12,525 nucleotides of DNA from PNKC01 sp039917655 (GTDB lineage: Bacteria; Chloroflexota; Dehalococcoidia; Tepidiformales; Tepidiformaceae). The translations under genes and the position numbers were made by a program. The notes below the pieces were generated by a model, which saw only the letters and a program-made list of their open reading frames with translations, ran no database searches and was not told where the DNA came from. The DNA is taken from the NCBI GenBank assembly GCA_039917655.1, contig JBDSJC010000172.1, forward strand, positions 1-12,525, written 5' to 3'. Positions 5,943 through 12,525 of this stretch are shown here, piece by piece. The stretch's first letter is position 1. Each line of letters begins with the position of its first letter.

Positions 5943-8426
5943 ATGGCCGATCGATTTGACAAGTTTACAGAACGCGCGCGGCGTGTTCTCACCCTGGCCC
6001 AGGAAGAAGCTCACCGCTTCAACCACAATTACATCGGCACGGAACACATCCTCCTCGGCCTGGTACGCGAAGGCGACGGCGTGGCCGCAAAGGTTCTCGC
6101 CAACCTCGGCGTTGAACTGAATAAGGTGCGTTCCGCAGTCGAGTTCATCATCGGCCGCGGGGACCGCACGGTGCTCGGCGAGATCGGCCTGACGCCCCGC
6201 GCCAAGAAGGTCATTGAGCTTGCAGTGGACGAAGCTCGCCGGTTGAACCACAGCTACATCGGCACCGAGCATCTTCTGTTGGGTCTCGTGCGCGAGGGCG
6301 AAGGCATCGCCGCTGGCGTACTCGAAAGCCTCGGCGTGAACCTCGAACGTGTCCGCGCCGAGACCACGCGAATCCTCAGCCAGTCCGCGCCCCAGGCTGC
6401 GGCCGCGGGCAGCGGCGCCCGCCAGGCGACCCGCACTCCGACGGTCGACCAACTCGGCATTGACCTCACCCAGGCGGCCCGCAACAACCAGCTTGACCCC
6501 GTTATCGGACGCTCGAACGAACTGGAACGTGTCGTCCAGATCCTCTCTCGCCGGACGAAGAACAACCCCGTGCTGATCGGCGAGCCGGGCGTGGGTAAAA
6601 CCGCCATCGCTGAGCTTCTCGCCCAGCGCATCGTCAGCGGTGATGTGCCCGAGACGCTGCAAGGCAAGCGCCTTCTCACGCTCGACATCGGCTCGCTCGT
6701 CGCCGGCACGAAGTATCGCGGTGAGTTCGAAGAGCGCCTGAAAAAGGTGATTGAAGAGATCAAGGGTGCGGGCAACTGCATTCTCTTCGTGGATGAACTG
6801 CACATGCTGGTTGGCGCTGGAGCGGCGGAGGGCGCGGTTGACGCCGCGAACATCCTCAAGCCGTCCCTCGCCCGCGGCGAACTGCAATGCATCGGCGCGA
6901 CGACGCTCGATGAGTATCGCAAGCACATCGAGCGCGACGCGGCGCTCGAGCGGCGCTTCCAGCCGATCATCGTGGAGCAGCCGTCAGTCGAAGAGACCGT
7001 GGAGATCCTTAAGGGCATCCGCGCGCGTTACGAAGAGCACCACAAGCTGAAGATCAGCGACGCGGCACTCACCAGCGCCGCCGAGCTTTCCGCCCGCTAC
7101 GTGATCGACCGGTTCCTGCCGGACAAGGCGATTGACCTGATCGACGAAGCGTCTAGCCGCGTCCGGATCCGCCGCGCCTCCACACCCCCCTCCCTCAAAG
7201 AGGCAATGAAGGGACTGGAAAGCCTGCGCCGCGAAAAAGAGCAGGCGATTAGTGCCCAGCAGTACGAATACGCCGCGGAGCTCCGAGACCGCGAACTCAA
7301 GCTGCAAGAGAAGATCCATGAAATGGGCGATTGGGACGAAGGCGAAGAAGGCATCGCCACGCCGGTCGTGACTGAAGAGGACATCTCCGAAGTGGTCTCC
7401 ATGTGGACCGGCATCCCGGTTGCGCGCATCGCCAGCGAAGAGAGCGCTCGCCTGCTGAAGATGGAAGAGTCGCTCCGCGGACGGATCATCGGCCAGGACG
7501 AGGCGATCGAGACGATCTCTCGGGCGGTGCGCCGTGCTCGTGCTGGACTGAAGGACCCGCGCCGCCCGATCGGCGTGTTCCTCTTCTGCGGGCCCACCGG
7601 TGTCGGCAAGACGGAACTCGCCCGCGCCCTCGCCGAGTTCATGTTCGATTCCCAGGACAACATGATCAAGCTCGATATGAGCGAGTTCAGCGAAAAGCAC
7701 ACCGTCTCTCGCCTGGTTGGCGCACCTCCCGGGTACGTCGGCTACGACGACGGTGGTCAACTGACGGACACTGTAAGGCGCAAGTCATATTGTCTGATCT
7801 TGCTCGACGAGATAGAGAAGGCCCATCCCGAAGTCTTCAACATCCTCCTGCAGATCTTCGACGAAGGCCGCCTGGCCGATGCCAAGGGCCGCAAGGTGGA
7901 CTTCCGCAACACGATCCTGATCATGACCTCGAACGTCGGTTCGGACCTGATCAAGCGCGATTCGAACCTCGGCTTCAGCGTCACCGGCGAAGAAGCCAAG
8001 AACTTCGAAGACCGCTACGCGCGAATGAAGGAGAAGGTGTTGGCGGAGTTGAAGAACGTCTTTAAGCCTGAGTTCCTGAACCGCATCGATAGCACCGTGG
8101 TCTTCCGCACGCTCTCGAAGGACAACATCCGTGCGATTGTCGAGCTGGAACTGCGCAAGATGGAAAAGCAACTGAGCCAAAAGGGCATCGGCATCGAAGT
8201 AACGGACTGGGCCAAGGACTGGATCGGAGAGAAAGGCTACGACCAGGTGTTCGGCGCCCGGCCGCTGCGCCGCGTCATTCAGGACAACATCGAAGATAAA
8301 CTCTCCGAGATGCTCCTCAGTGGCCAGTTCGCGTCGGGAGATACGGTCAAAGTCACGGCTCAACCAGACAACCCCGAGGCTGGCCTGACCGTCGAGGTAG
8401 TGAGCCAGCCCGCGCCAGTCGGGTAA
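5943..8426 (+). CDS. clpC: ATP-dependent Clp protease ATP-binding subunit ClpC
   Basis: This 827-aa Hsp100/AAA+ unfoldase has the full ClpC layout. A double Clp N domain (about 4-145) shows its two repeats as NYIGTEHILLGLVREG and SYIGTEHLLLGLVREG. The first AAA module has Walker A GEPGVGKT (213-220), Walker B ILFVDE (280-285), pore residues KYRG (257-260) and an arginine-finger region RR (337-338). A UVR-type middle segment spans about 425-460. The second AAA module has Walker A GPTGVGKT (550-557), pore GYVG (597-600), Walker B LILLDE (618-623) and a sensor-2 GAR (771-773). The LGF at 676-678 fits the ClpP-docking loop, so I infer it feeds substrates to ClpP rather than acting as a ClpB-type disaggregase. 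All catalytic motifs are intact. The ATG has GGAG five bases upstream and lies 34 bases after rpsA. ClpP itself and a ctsR/mcsAB set are not adjacent here. Confidence 0.97.
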   Translation: MADRFDKFTERARRVLTLAQEEAHRFNHNYIGTEHILLGLVREGDGVAAKVLANLGVELNKVRSAVEFIIGRGDRTVLGEIGLTPRAKKVIELAVDEARRLNHSYIGTEHLLLGLVREGEGIAAGVLESLGVNLERVRAETTRILSQSAPQAAAAGSGARQATRTPTVDQLGIDLTQAARNNQLDPVIGRSNELERVVQILSRRTKNNPVLIGEPGVGKTAIAELLAQRIVSGDVPETLQGKRLLTLDIGSLVAGTKYRGEFEERLKKVIEEIKGAGNCILFVDELHMLVGAGAAEGAVDAANILKPSLARGELQCIGATTLDEYRKHIERDAALERRFQPIIVEQPSVEETVEILKGIRARYEEHHKLKISDAALTSAAELSARYVIDRFLPDKAIDLIDEASSRVRIRRASTPPSLKEAMKGLESLRREKEQAISAQQYEYAAELRDRELKLQEKIHEMGDWDEGEEGIATPVVTEEDISEVVSMWTGIPVARIASEESARLLKMEESLRGRIIGQDEAIETISRAVRRARAGLKDPRRPIGVFLFCGPTGVGKTELARALAEFMFDSQDNMIKLDMSEFSEKHTVSRLVGAPPGYVGYDDGGQLTDTVRRKSYCLILLDEIEKAHPEVFNILLQIFDEGRLADAKGRKVDFRNTILIMTSNVGSDLIKRDSNLGFSVTGEEAKNFEDRYARMKEKVLAELKNVFKPEFLNRIDSTVVFRTLSKDNIRAIVELELRKMEKQLSQKGIGIEVTDWAKDWIGEKGYDQVFGARPLRRVIQDNIEDKLSEMLLSGQFASGDTVKVTAQPDNPEAGLTVEVVSQPAPVG

Positions 8427-8449
8427 CGGTAGGGTCAACAATGCGGGCG

Positions 8450-8481
8450 GGCGCCGGGGCTTACCCCTCGGTGCCCCGTTT
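8450..8481 (+). terminator. Probable terminator downstream of clpC
   Basis: GGCGCCGGGG (8450-8459) pairs with CCCC...GGTGCC (8464-8475) around a CTTA loop, with a two-base TC bulge. Only a short TTT (8479-8481) follows after CCG. It starts 24 bases after the clpC stop and just before the rpoB promoter. The T-tract is weak, so read-through into rpoB is possible. Confidence 0.5.
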
Positions 8482-8487
8482 CGTGAG

Positions 8488-8517
8488 TTGACTATGCCCA
8501 TCGCCCGAAGCTAAGAT
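8488..8517 (+). promoter_or_regulatory. Sigma-70-type promoter of rpoB-rpoC
   Basis: TTGACT (8488-8493, five of six consensus bases) and TAAGAT (8512-8517, four of six) are 18 bp apart. Initiation near 8524 would give a leader of about 96 nt before the ATG at 8620. It sits right after the clpC terminator-like hairpin. Confidence 0.65.
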
Positions 8518-8518
8518 A

Positions 8519-8572
8519 GTAAGTGGCTTACCATGCCCAGAGTTTCCCCCACACATTGTTGATTCGCTCAAC
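8519..8572 (+). promoter_or_regulatory. Small dyads at the start of the rpoB leader
   Basis: GTAAG-TGG-CTTAC (8519-8531) is a perfect 5-bp dyad placed over the predicted transcription start, the position of a classic operator. A second dyad, GTTGA-TTCGC-TCAAC (8558-8572), lies further into the leader. Each is short enough to arise by chance. No known riboswitch or ribosomal-protein binding motif was recognised. Confidence 0.3.
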
Positions 8573-8619
8573 GTCCCTCTATCCCATTCGCCCTTAAGTC
8601 CTGAAGGAGTTGCTACAGG

Positions 8620-11600
8620 ATGACCGCTACGCGTGACGTGGTGCGCGGGGGATTTGTCCCCCTCGAAGTTAAGACCTACGGCCAGATCCCCAACGTGCTC
8701 GAAATCCCGAGCCTCATCAAGATCCAACTCGATTCCTTCGACTGGTTCAAGCGAGAAGGGTTGAAAGAACTCCTCAGCGAGATCTCTCCGATCCAGGATT
8801 TCACTGGCTCGAAGATGGACCTCGTCTTCGGCGACTACGAGTTCCGCGCTCCCAAGCACCCGATGTCCGAGTGCCGCGAACGCGATATGACCTACGCCGC
8901 ACCCCTCTTCGTCGATGTGGAGCTGCGCATCAAAGAGTCTGGCGAGATCAAGGAGCAGCGGCTCTTCTTCGGCGACTTCCCGCTCATGACCGACAAGGGC
9001 ACCTTCATTATCAACGGGGCCGAGCGCGTCGTGGTCAGCCAACTGGTCCGCTCCCCCGGCGTCTATTACACCATCGAAACCGACACCGCGACCGGTAAGC
9101 GGCTCTGCCACGCCAAGCTCATCCCGAACCGCGGCGCCTGGCTGGAGTTCGAAACCTCCAACCGCGACGTGCTCTATGTGAAAGTCGATCGCAAGCGCAA
9201 GATCCCAGTCACCACGCTGGTCCGCGCGATCGACGTGCCCGGGCTGCTCCCAGGCGACAAGGACAACCCGCGATTCGCCAAGTACTTCAAGGCAGTTGAG
9301 GCCGGCGACGACAAGGCGCGCGATTCCGCTTCCCGCGAACTCGAACAGGAGCTCGGCACCGACGAGCGCATGATCGCCATGTTCCAGGAGGTGGACACGA
9401 GCGACATTCGACCCTTCCTGACAACCACCATCAGCAAGGAACTCCCGCGCGAGGCCGTGAAGAACAAGCACGACGCGTTGCTCGAGTTCTACCGCAAGAT
9501 TCGTCCCGGCGATCCGCCAACGCACGACAACGCGCGCACACTGATCAACCAGCTCTTCTTCCTTGCGCGCCGCTACGACCTCGGCCGCGTTGGGCGTCAC
9601 AAGCTAAACAAGCGGCTCGAACTGACCGACCCTACCGTGCAGCGCTGGCTGCGCCCGTACGACCTCGTGAGCATCATTCGCGAACAGGTCAACATCAACA
9701 ATGGCCGCGGCCATAGCGATGACATCGACCACCTTGGCAACCGCCGGGTGCGTGCCGTCGGCGAACTGATCCAGCAGCAGTTCCGCGTCGGTCTGCTCCG
9801 CATGGAACGTGTCGTCCGCGAACGAATGACGATTACCGACCCGGAAGAGGCCACGCCGAGCGCGCTGATCAACATCCGGCCAGTGGTCGCCGCCATGAAG
9901 GAGTTCTTCGGCGGCAGCCAACTCTCCCAGTTCATGGACCAGACCAACCCGCTCTCGGAGCTAAACCACAAGCGCCGTTTGAGCGCATTGGGCCCTGGTG
10001 GTCTCTCGCGTGACCGCGCCGGGTTCGATGTACGCGACGTGCACCACAGCCACTATGGGCGCATCTGCCCCATCGAAACTCCCGAGGGCCCGAACATCGG
10101 CCTGATCGGCTCGATGGCCACGTATGCGCGCCTGAACGACTTTGGGTTCATCGAAACCCCGTACCGCCGTGTCGCCCGCGAACTTAGCCCGGACGACGCA
10201 ACCCTCGTCGGCCAGACCGTCCGCGATGACATTATCGATGACAACGGCAAGGTGATCGTTGCCCATGGCGAGGTGATCGACGTGGCGATGGCCAAGAAGC
10301 TGTTGGCCGCCGGTCAGCGCGTCGCCATTCGCCCGTACGTTACGACGGATATCGCCTACCTCACGGCGGACGAAGAGGACAAGTTCACCGTCGGTCAGGC
10401 GAACACGCTGCTTGACGCTGACGGACGCTTCATCGACGACCGCGTCGAAGCTCGCGTCGCCGAAGACTTTAAGATGGTCCCGCCGTGGGCCGTGGACTTC
10501 ATCGACGTGTCCCCGAAGCAGATGGTGTCAGTCGCAACGGCGCTGATCCCGTTCCTCGAACACGACGATGCAAACCGCGCGCTCATGGGCGCGAACATGC
10601 AGCGCCAGGCCGTGCCGCTCGTCCGTCCCGAGGTGCCGCTGGTTGGCACGGGCATGGAACGCCGCACCGCAGTCGATAGCGGCCACGTCAAGGTGGCCGA
10701 AGGCGCTGGCGAAGTGATCGAAGCGACTGGCAACCGGATCGTTGTCCGCTACGACGACCTGGACCTCGGAGAAGTGATCTATCCGCTTACAAAGTTCACG
10801 CGTTCGAACCAGGGCACCTGCCTGAACCACCGGCCGATCGTCGTCCGGGGCCAGCGCGTGAACCTCGATGACCCGATTGCCGACAGCTCCAGCACCCAGG
10901 GGGGCGATCTCGCCCTTGGGCAGAACGTGCTCTGCGCGTTCATGAGCTGGGAAGGCTACAACTACGAAGACGCGATCATCATCAGCCAGAACCTGATCCG
11001 CGAAGATAAGTTCACCTCGATCCACATCGAGAAGCACGAAGTCGAAGCGCGCGATACCAAGCTCGGCCCGGAAGAGATCACGCGCGACATCCCGAACGTC
11101 GGCGAAGAAAGTCTCAGCGACCTCGACGAAGACGGCATCATTCGCATCGGTGCGGAAGTGCGCGAAGGCGACATCCTCGTCGGAAAGATTACGCCCAAGG
11201 GCGAAACCGAACTGACCGCCGAAGAGAAGCTGCTCCGCGCCATCTTTGGTGAGAAAGCGCGCGAAGTGAAGGACACCTCCCTGCGCGTGCCCCATGGCGA
11301 GCGCGGCAAGGTGATCGACGTAAAAGTCTTCACGCGTGACACCAACGAAGGCCTCCCAGCCGGGGTGAACAAGCTCGTCCGCGTCAGCATCGCCCAGCGG
11401 CGCAAGCTTAGCGAAGGCGACAAGATGGCCGGCCGCCACGGCAACAAGGGCGTCATCAGCCGCATCCTCCCGCGTGAGGACATGCCCTACCTGCCGGACG
11501 GCACCCCGATCGACATCATCCTCAACCCGATCGGCGTCCCTAGCCGCATGAACATCGGCCAGGTGCTGGAAACGCACCTCGGCTGGGCCGCGAACGTGCT

Positions 11601-12477
11601 CGGATTCCGGGCCGTTACGCCCGTGTTCGATGGTGCGAAGGACATCGAGATGGACGACGCCCTGGCGCGTGCCTGGATGGCGGCCGAATCCGGCGCCGTC
11701 TACTTCATTGACCCGCGCGACCGCGGATTCGATGTGGGCCGCTGCGTCAGCTGGTTGGAGGAGAAAGGCTACGACCCTCGACCGATCCTGCTCACACCCG
11801 AGAACGGCGTGGCAAGCCGCGCCTGCCTCGAGATCTGGCTGAACGAACACCTTGTTGCCGAAGGGAAAAACCCGCTCGGCAAGGGCAAGAAGACCCTCGA
11901 GCAGCTTGAGACGCAGGCTCAGCAGGTCTACAAGGACACCGGCGTGGCGCCGCCGCTTTTCGGCAAAACCATCCTCCATGATGGCCGCAGCGGGGAAGCT
12001 TTCGACCAGCCGCTGACGGTTGGCTACATCTACATGCTCAAGCTCATCCACCTTGTGGAAGACAAGATCCACGCCCGCAGCACGGGCCCCTACTCGCTCA
12101 TCACGCAGCAGCCGTTGGGTGGTAAGGCGCAGTTCGGTGGCCAGCGCTTCGGTGAAATGGAAGTCTGGGCGCTGGAAGCTTACGGCGCGGCGCACATTCT
12201 CCAGGAACTGCTCACCGTTAAGTCGGACGACGTTGTCGGCCGTGTCAAGACGTACGAGGCGATTGTGAAGGGCGAAGACGTCCTGGAACCTGGCGTCCCA
12301 GAATCATTCAAGGTGCTTGTCAAAGAACTCCAGAGTCTGGGCCTCTCGGTTGAGGTGTCCAACGACGATGGTGGCGCGGTCTCGTTTGTGGAAGACACCA
12401 CGAACGACATGCCGGAGCTGGGGATCAATCTCTCCGGCTTCGAAGCGGAGGATCTGTTCAATGCTCGAAGTCAATGA
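8620..12477 (+). CDS. rpoB: DNA-directed RNA polymerase subunit beta
   Basis: The 1285-aa protein is the beta subunit, which with beta' forms the catalytic core of RNA polymerase. Landmarks in order: INGAERVVVSQLVRSPGVYY (131-150); the rifampicin region GGSQLSQFMDQ...HKRRLSALGPGG (431-461); PIETPEGPNIGLI (484-496); NYEDAII (781-787); GDKMAGRHGNKGVIS (933-947); and the C-terminal clamp-binding part with ARSTGPYSLITQQPLGGKAQ (1152-1171). D440, H450 and S455 correspond to E. coli D516, H526 and S531 and are the ordinary sensitive-type residues. The ATG at 8620 has AAGGAG ten bases upstream. The length exceeds the roughly 1160 aa usual in Actinobacteria, which argues against that phylum. rpoC overlaps its last 17 bases. 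No rplJ or rplL lies upstream, unlike the common arrangement. Confidence 0.98.
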   Translation: MTATRDVVRGGFVPLEVKTYGQIPNVLEIPSLIKIQLDSFDWFKREGLKELLSEISPIQDFTGSKMDLVFGDYEFRAPKHPMSECRERDMTYAAPLFVDVELRIKESGEIKEQRLFFGDFPLMTDKGTFIINGAERVVVSQLVRSPGVYYTIETDTATGKRLCHAKLIPNRGAWLEFETSNRDVLYVKVDRKRKIPVTTLVRAIDVPGLLPGDKDNPRFAKYFKAVEAGDDKARDSASRELEQELGTDERMIAMFQEVDTSDIRPFLTTTISKELPREAVKNKHDALLEFYRKIRPGDPPTHDNARTLINQLFFLARRYDLGRVGRHKLNKRLELTDPTVQRWLRPYDLVSIIREQVNINNGRGHSDDIDHLGNRRVRAVGELIQQQFRVGLLRMERVVRERMTITDPEEATPSALINIRPVVAAMKEFFGGSQLSQFMDQTNPLSELNHKRRLSALGPGGLSRDRAGFDVRDVHHSHYGRICPIETPEGPNIGLIGSMATYARLNDFGFIETPYRRVARELSPDDATLVGQTVRDDIIDDNGKVIVAHGEVIDVAMAKKLLAAGQRVAIRPYVTTDIAYLTADEEDKFTVGQANTLLDADGRFIDDRVEARVAEDFKMVPPWAVDFIDVSPKQMVSVATALIPFLEHDDANRALMGANMQRQAVPLVRPEVPLVGTGMERRTAVDSGHVKVAEGAGEVIEATGNRIVVRYDDLDLGEVIYPLTKFTRSNQGTCLNHRPIVVRGQRVNLDDPIADSSSTQGGDLALGQNVLCAFMSWEGYNYEDAIIISQNLIREDKFTSIHIEKHEVEARDTKLGPEEITRDIPNVGEESLSDLDEDGIIRIGAEVREGDILVGKITPKGETELTAEEKLLRAIFGEKAREVKDTSLRVPHGERGKVIDVKVFTRDTNEGLPAGVNKLVRVSIAQRRKLSEGDKMAGRHGNKGVISRILPREDMPYLPDGTPIDIILNPIGVPSRMNIGQVLETHLGWAANVLGFRAVTPVFDGAKDIEMDDALARAWMAAESGAVYFIDPRDRGFDVGRCVSWLEEKGYDPRPILLTPENGVASRACLEIWLNEHLVAEGKNPLGKGKKTLEQLETQAQQVYKDTGVAPPLFGKTILHDGRSGEAFDQPLTVGYIYMLKLIHLVEDKIHARSTGPYSLITQQPLGGKAQFGGQRFGEMEVWALEAYGAAHILQELLTVKSDDVVGRVKTYEAIVKGEDVLEPGVPESFKVLVKELQSLGLSVEVSNDDGGAVSFVEDTTNDMPELGINLSGFEAEDLFNARSQ

Positions 12478-12525
12478 TTTCAATCAGGTAAAGATCGCCC
12501 TCGCCAGCCCGGAGCAGATTCGCTC
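12461..12525 (+). CDS. rpoC: DNA-directed RNA polymerase subunit beta' (5' fragment)
   Basis: The first 21 codons read MLEVNDF then ...LASPEQIR, the expected N-terminus of beta' in Chloroflexota and related groups. The ATG lies inside the last codons of rpoB in another frame, a 17-nt overlap. A strong GGAGG (12447-12451) sits nine bases upstream, within rpoB. This layout suggests translational coupling and matched synthesis of beta and beta'. The gene runs off the end of the window. Confidence 0.93.
   Translation, partial: MLEVNDFNQVKIALASPEQIR

Noticed and set aside
4430..5992. Minus-strand open frame of 520 codons opposite rpsA
   Set aside because: It mirrors the codon bias of a GC-rich gene on the other strand, has no recognisable domain, and lies fully antisense to a well-supported S1.
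9985..10002. Possible rifampicin-resistance change in rpoB
   Set aside because: The key residues D440, H450 and S455 are the sensitive type. The differences at T442, N449 and L454 look like ordinary lineage variation.
10528..12195. Minus-strand open frame of 555 codons opposite rpoB
   Set aside because: It is a shadow of rpoB, whose motifs are intact throughout. No family motif or ribosome-binding site is seen.

Overview
The window comes from a GC-rich bacterial chromosome and is mostly a housekeeping block, with every gene on the + strand. The best guess for the source is a Chloroflexota bacterium, possibly near Dehalococcoidia/Tepidiformia. Three things point there: the Thr/Pro-rich stalk ('TATNTPIPPTATKT' style) before the C-terminal membrane anchor of the first protein, the DUF11-like secreted domains in it, and the RpoC N-terminus (MLEVNDF...LASPEQIRS). 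This placement is an inference from sequence style; no rRNA placement or search was possible.

Layout. Bases 1-2217 hold the 3' part of a large cell-surface protein. It is built from two alternating Cys-containing beta-domain types, a PT-rich stalk, an APSTG motif, a membrane helix and a basic tail. Bases 2218-2404 carry two strong hairpins, the first probably a terminator. Bases 2405-3553 encode a ferritin-like/VIT1 fusion (MbfA type), a predicted iron/manganese membrane transporter that appears to be translated from a leaderless mRNA. Bases 3683-3800 are a stand-alone 5S rRNA gene with a plausible promoter directly upstream and a textbook terminator directly downstream; neither 23S nor 16S is attached. 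An extended -10 promoter near 3976 then drives ribosomal protein S1, whose true start is best placed at the TTG at 4052. clpC follows after only 34 bases. Past a GC-rich hairpin, a good promoter (about 8488-8517) and a leader of about 96 nt precede rpoB. rpoC begins inside the end of rpoB (17-nt overlap) and runs off the window.

How the genes fit together. 5S rRNA, S1, ClpC and RNA polymerase beta/beta' are core gene-expression and protein-quality functions. rpsA-clpC is probably one transcription unit and rpoB-rpoC another. The usual rplKAJL genes are not upstream of rpoB here. The surface protein and the metal transporter are separate accessory units.

I found no mobile element, CRISPR array, tRNA or clearly new multi-gene system. 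The points most worth checking are the unusual APSTG anchor on the modular surface protein, the orphan 5S gene, the four-domain S1 with a pentapeptide-repeat N-terminus and a long acidic tail, and the unusual rpoBC neighbourhood.
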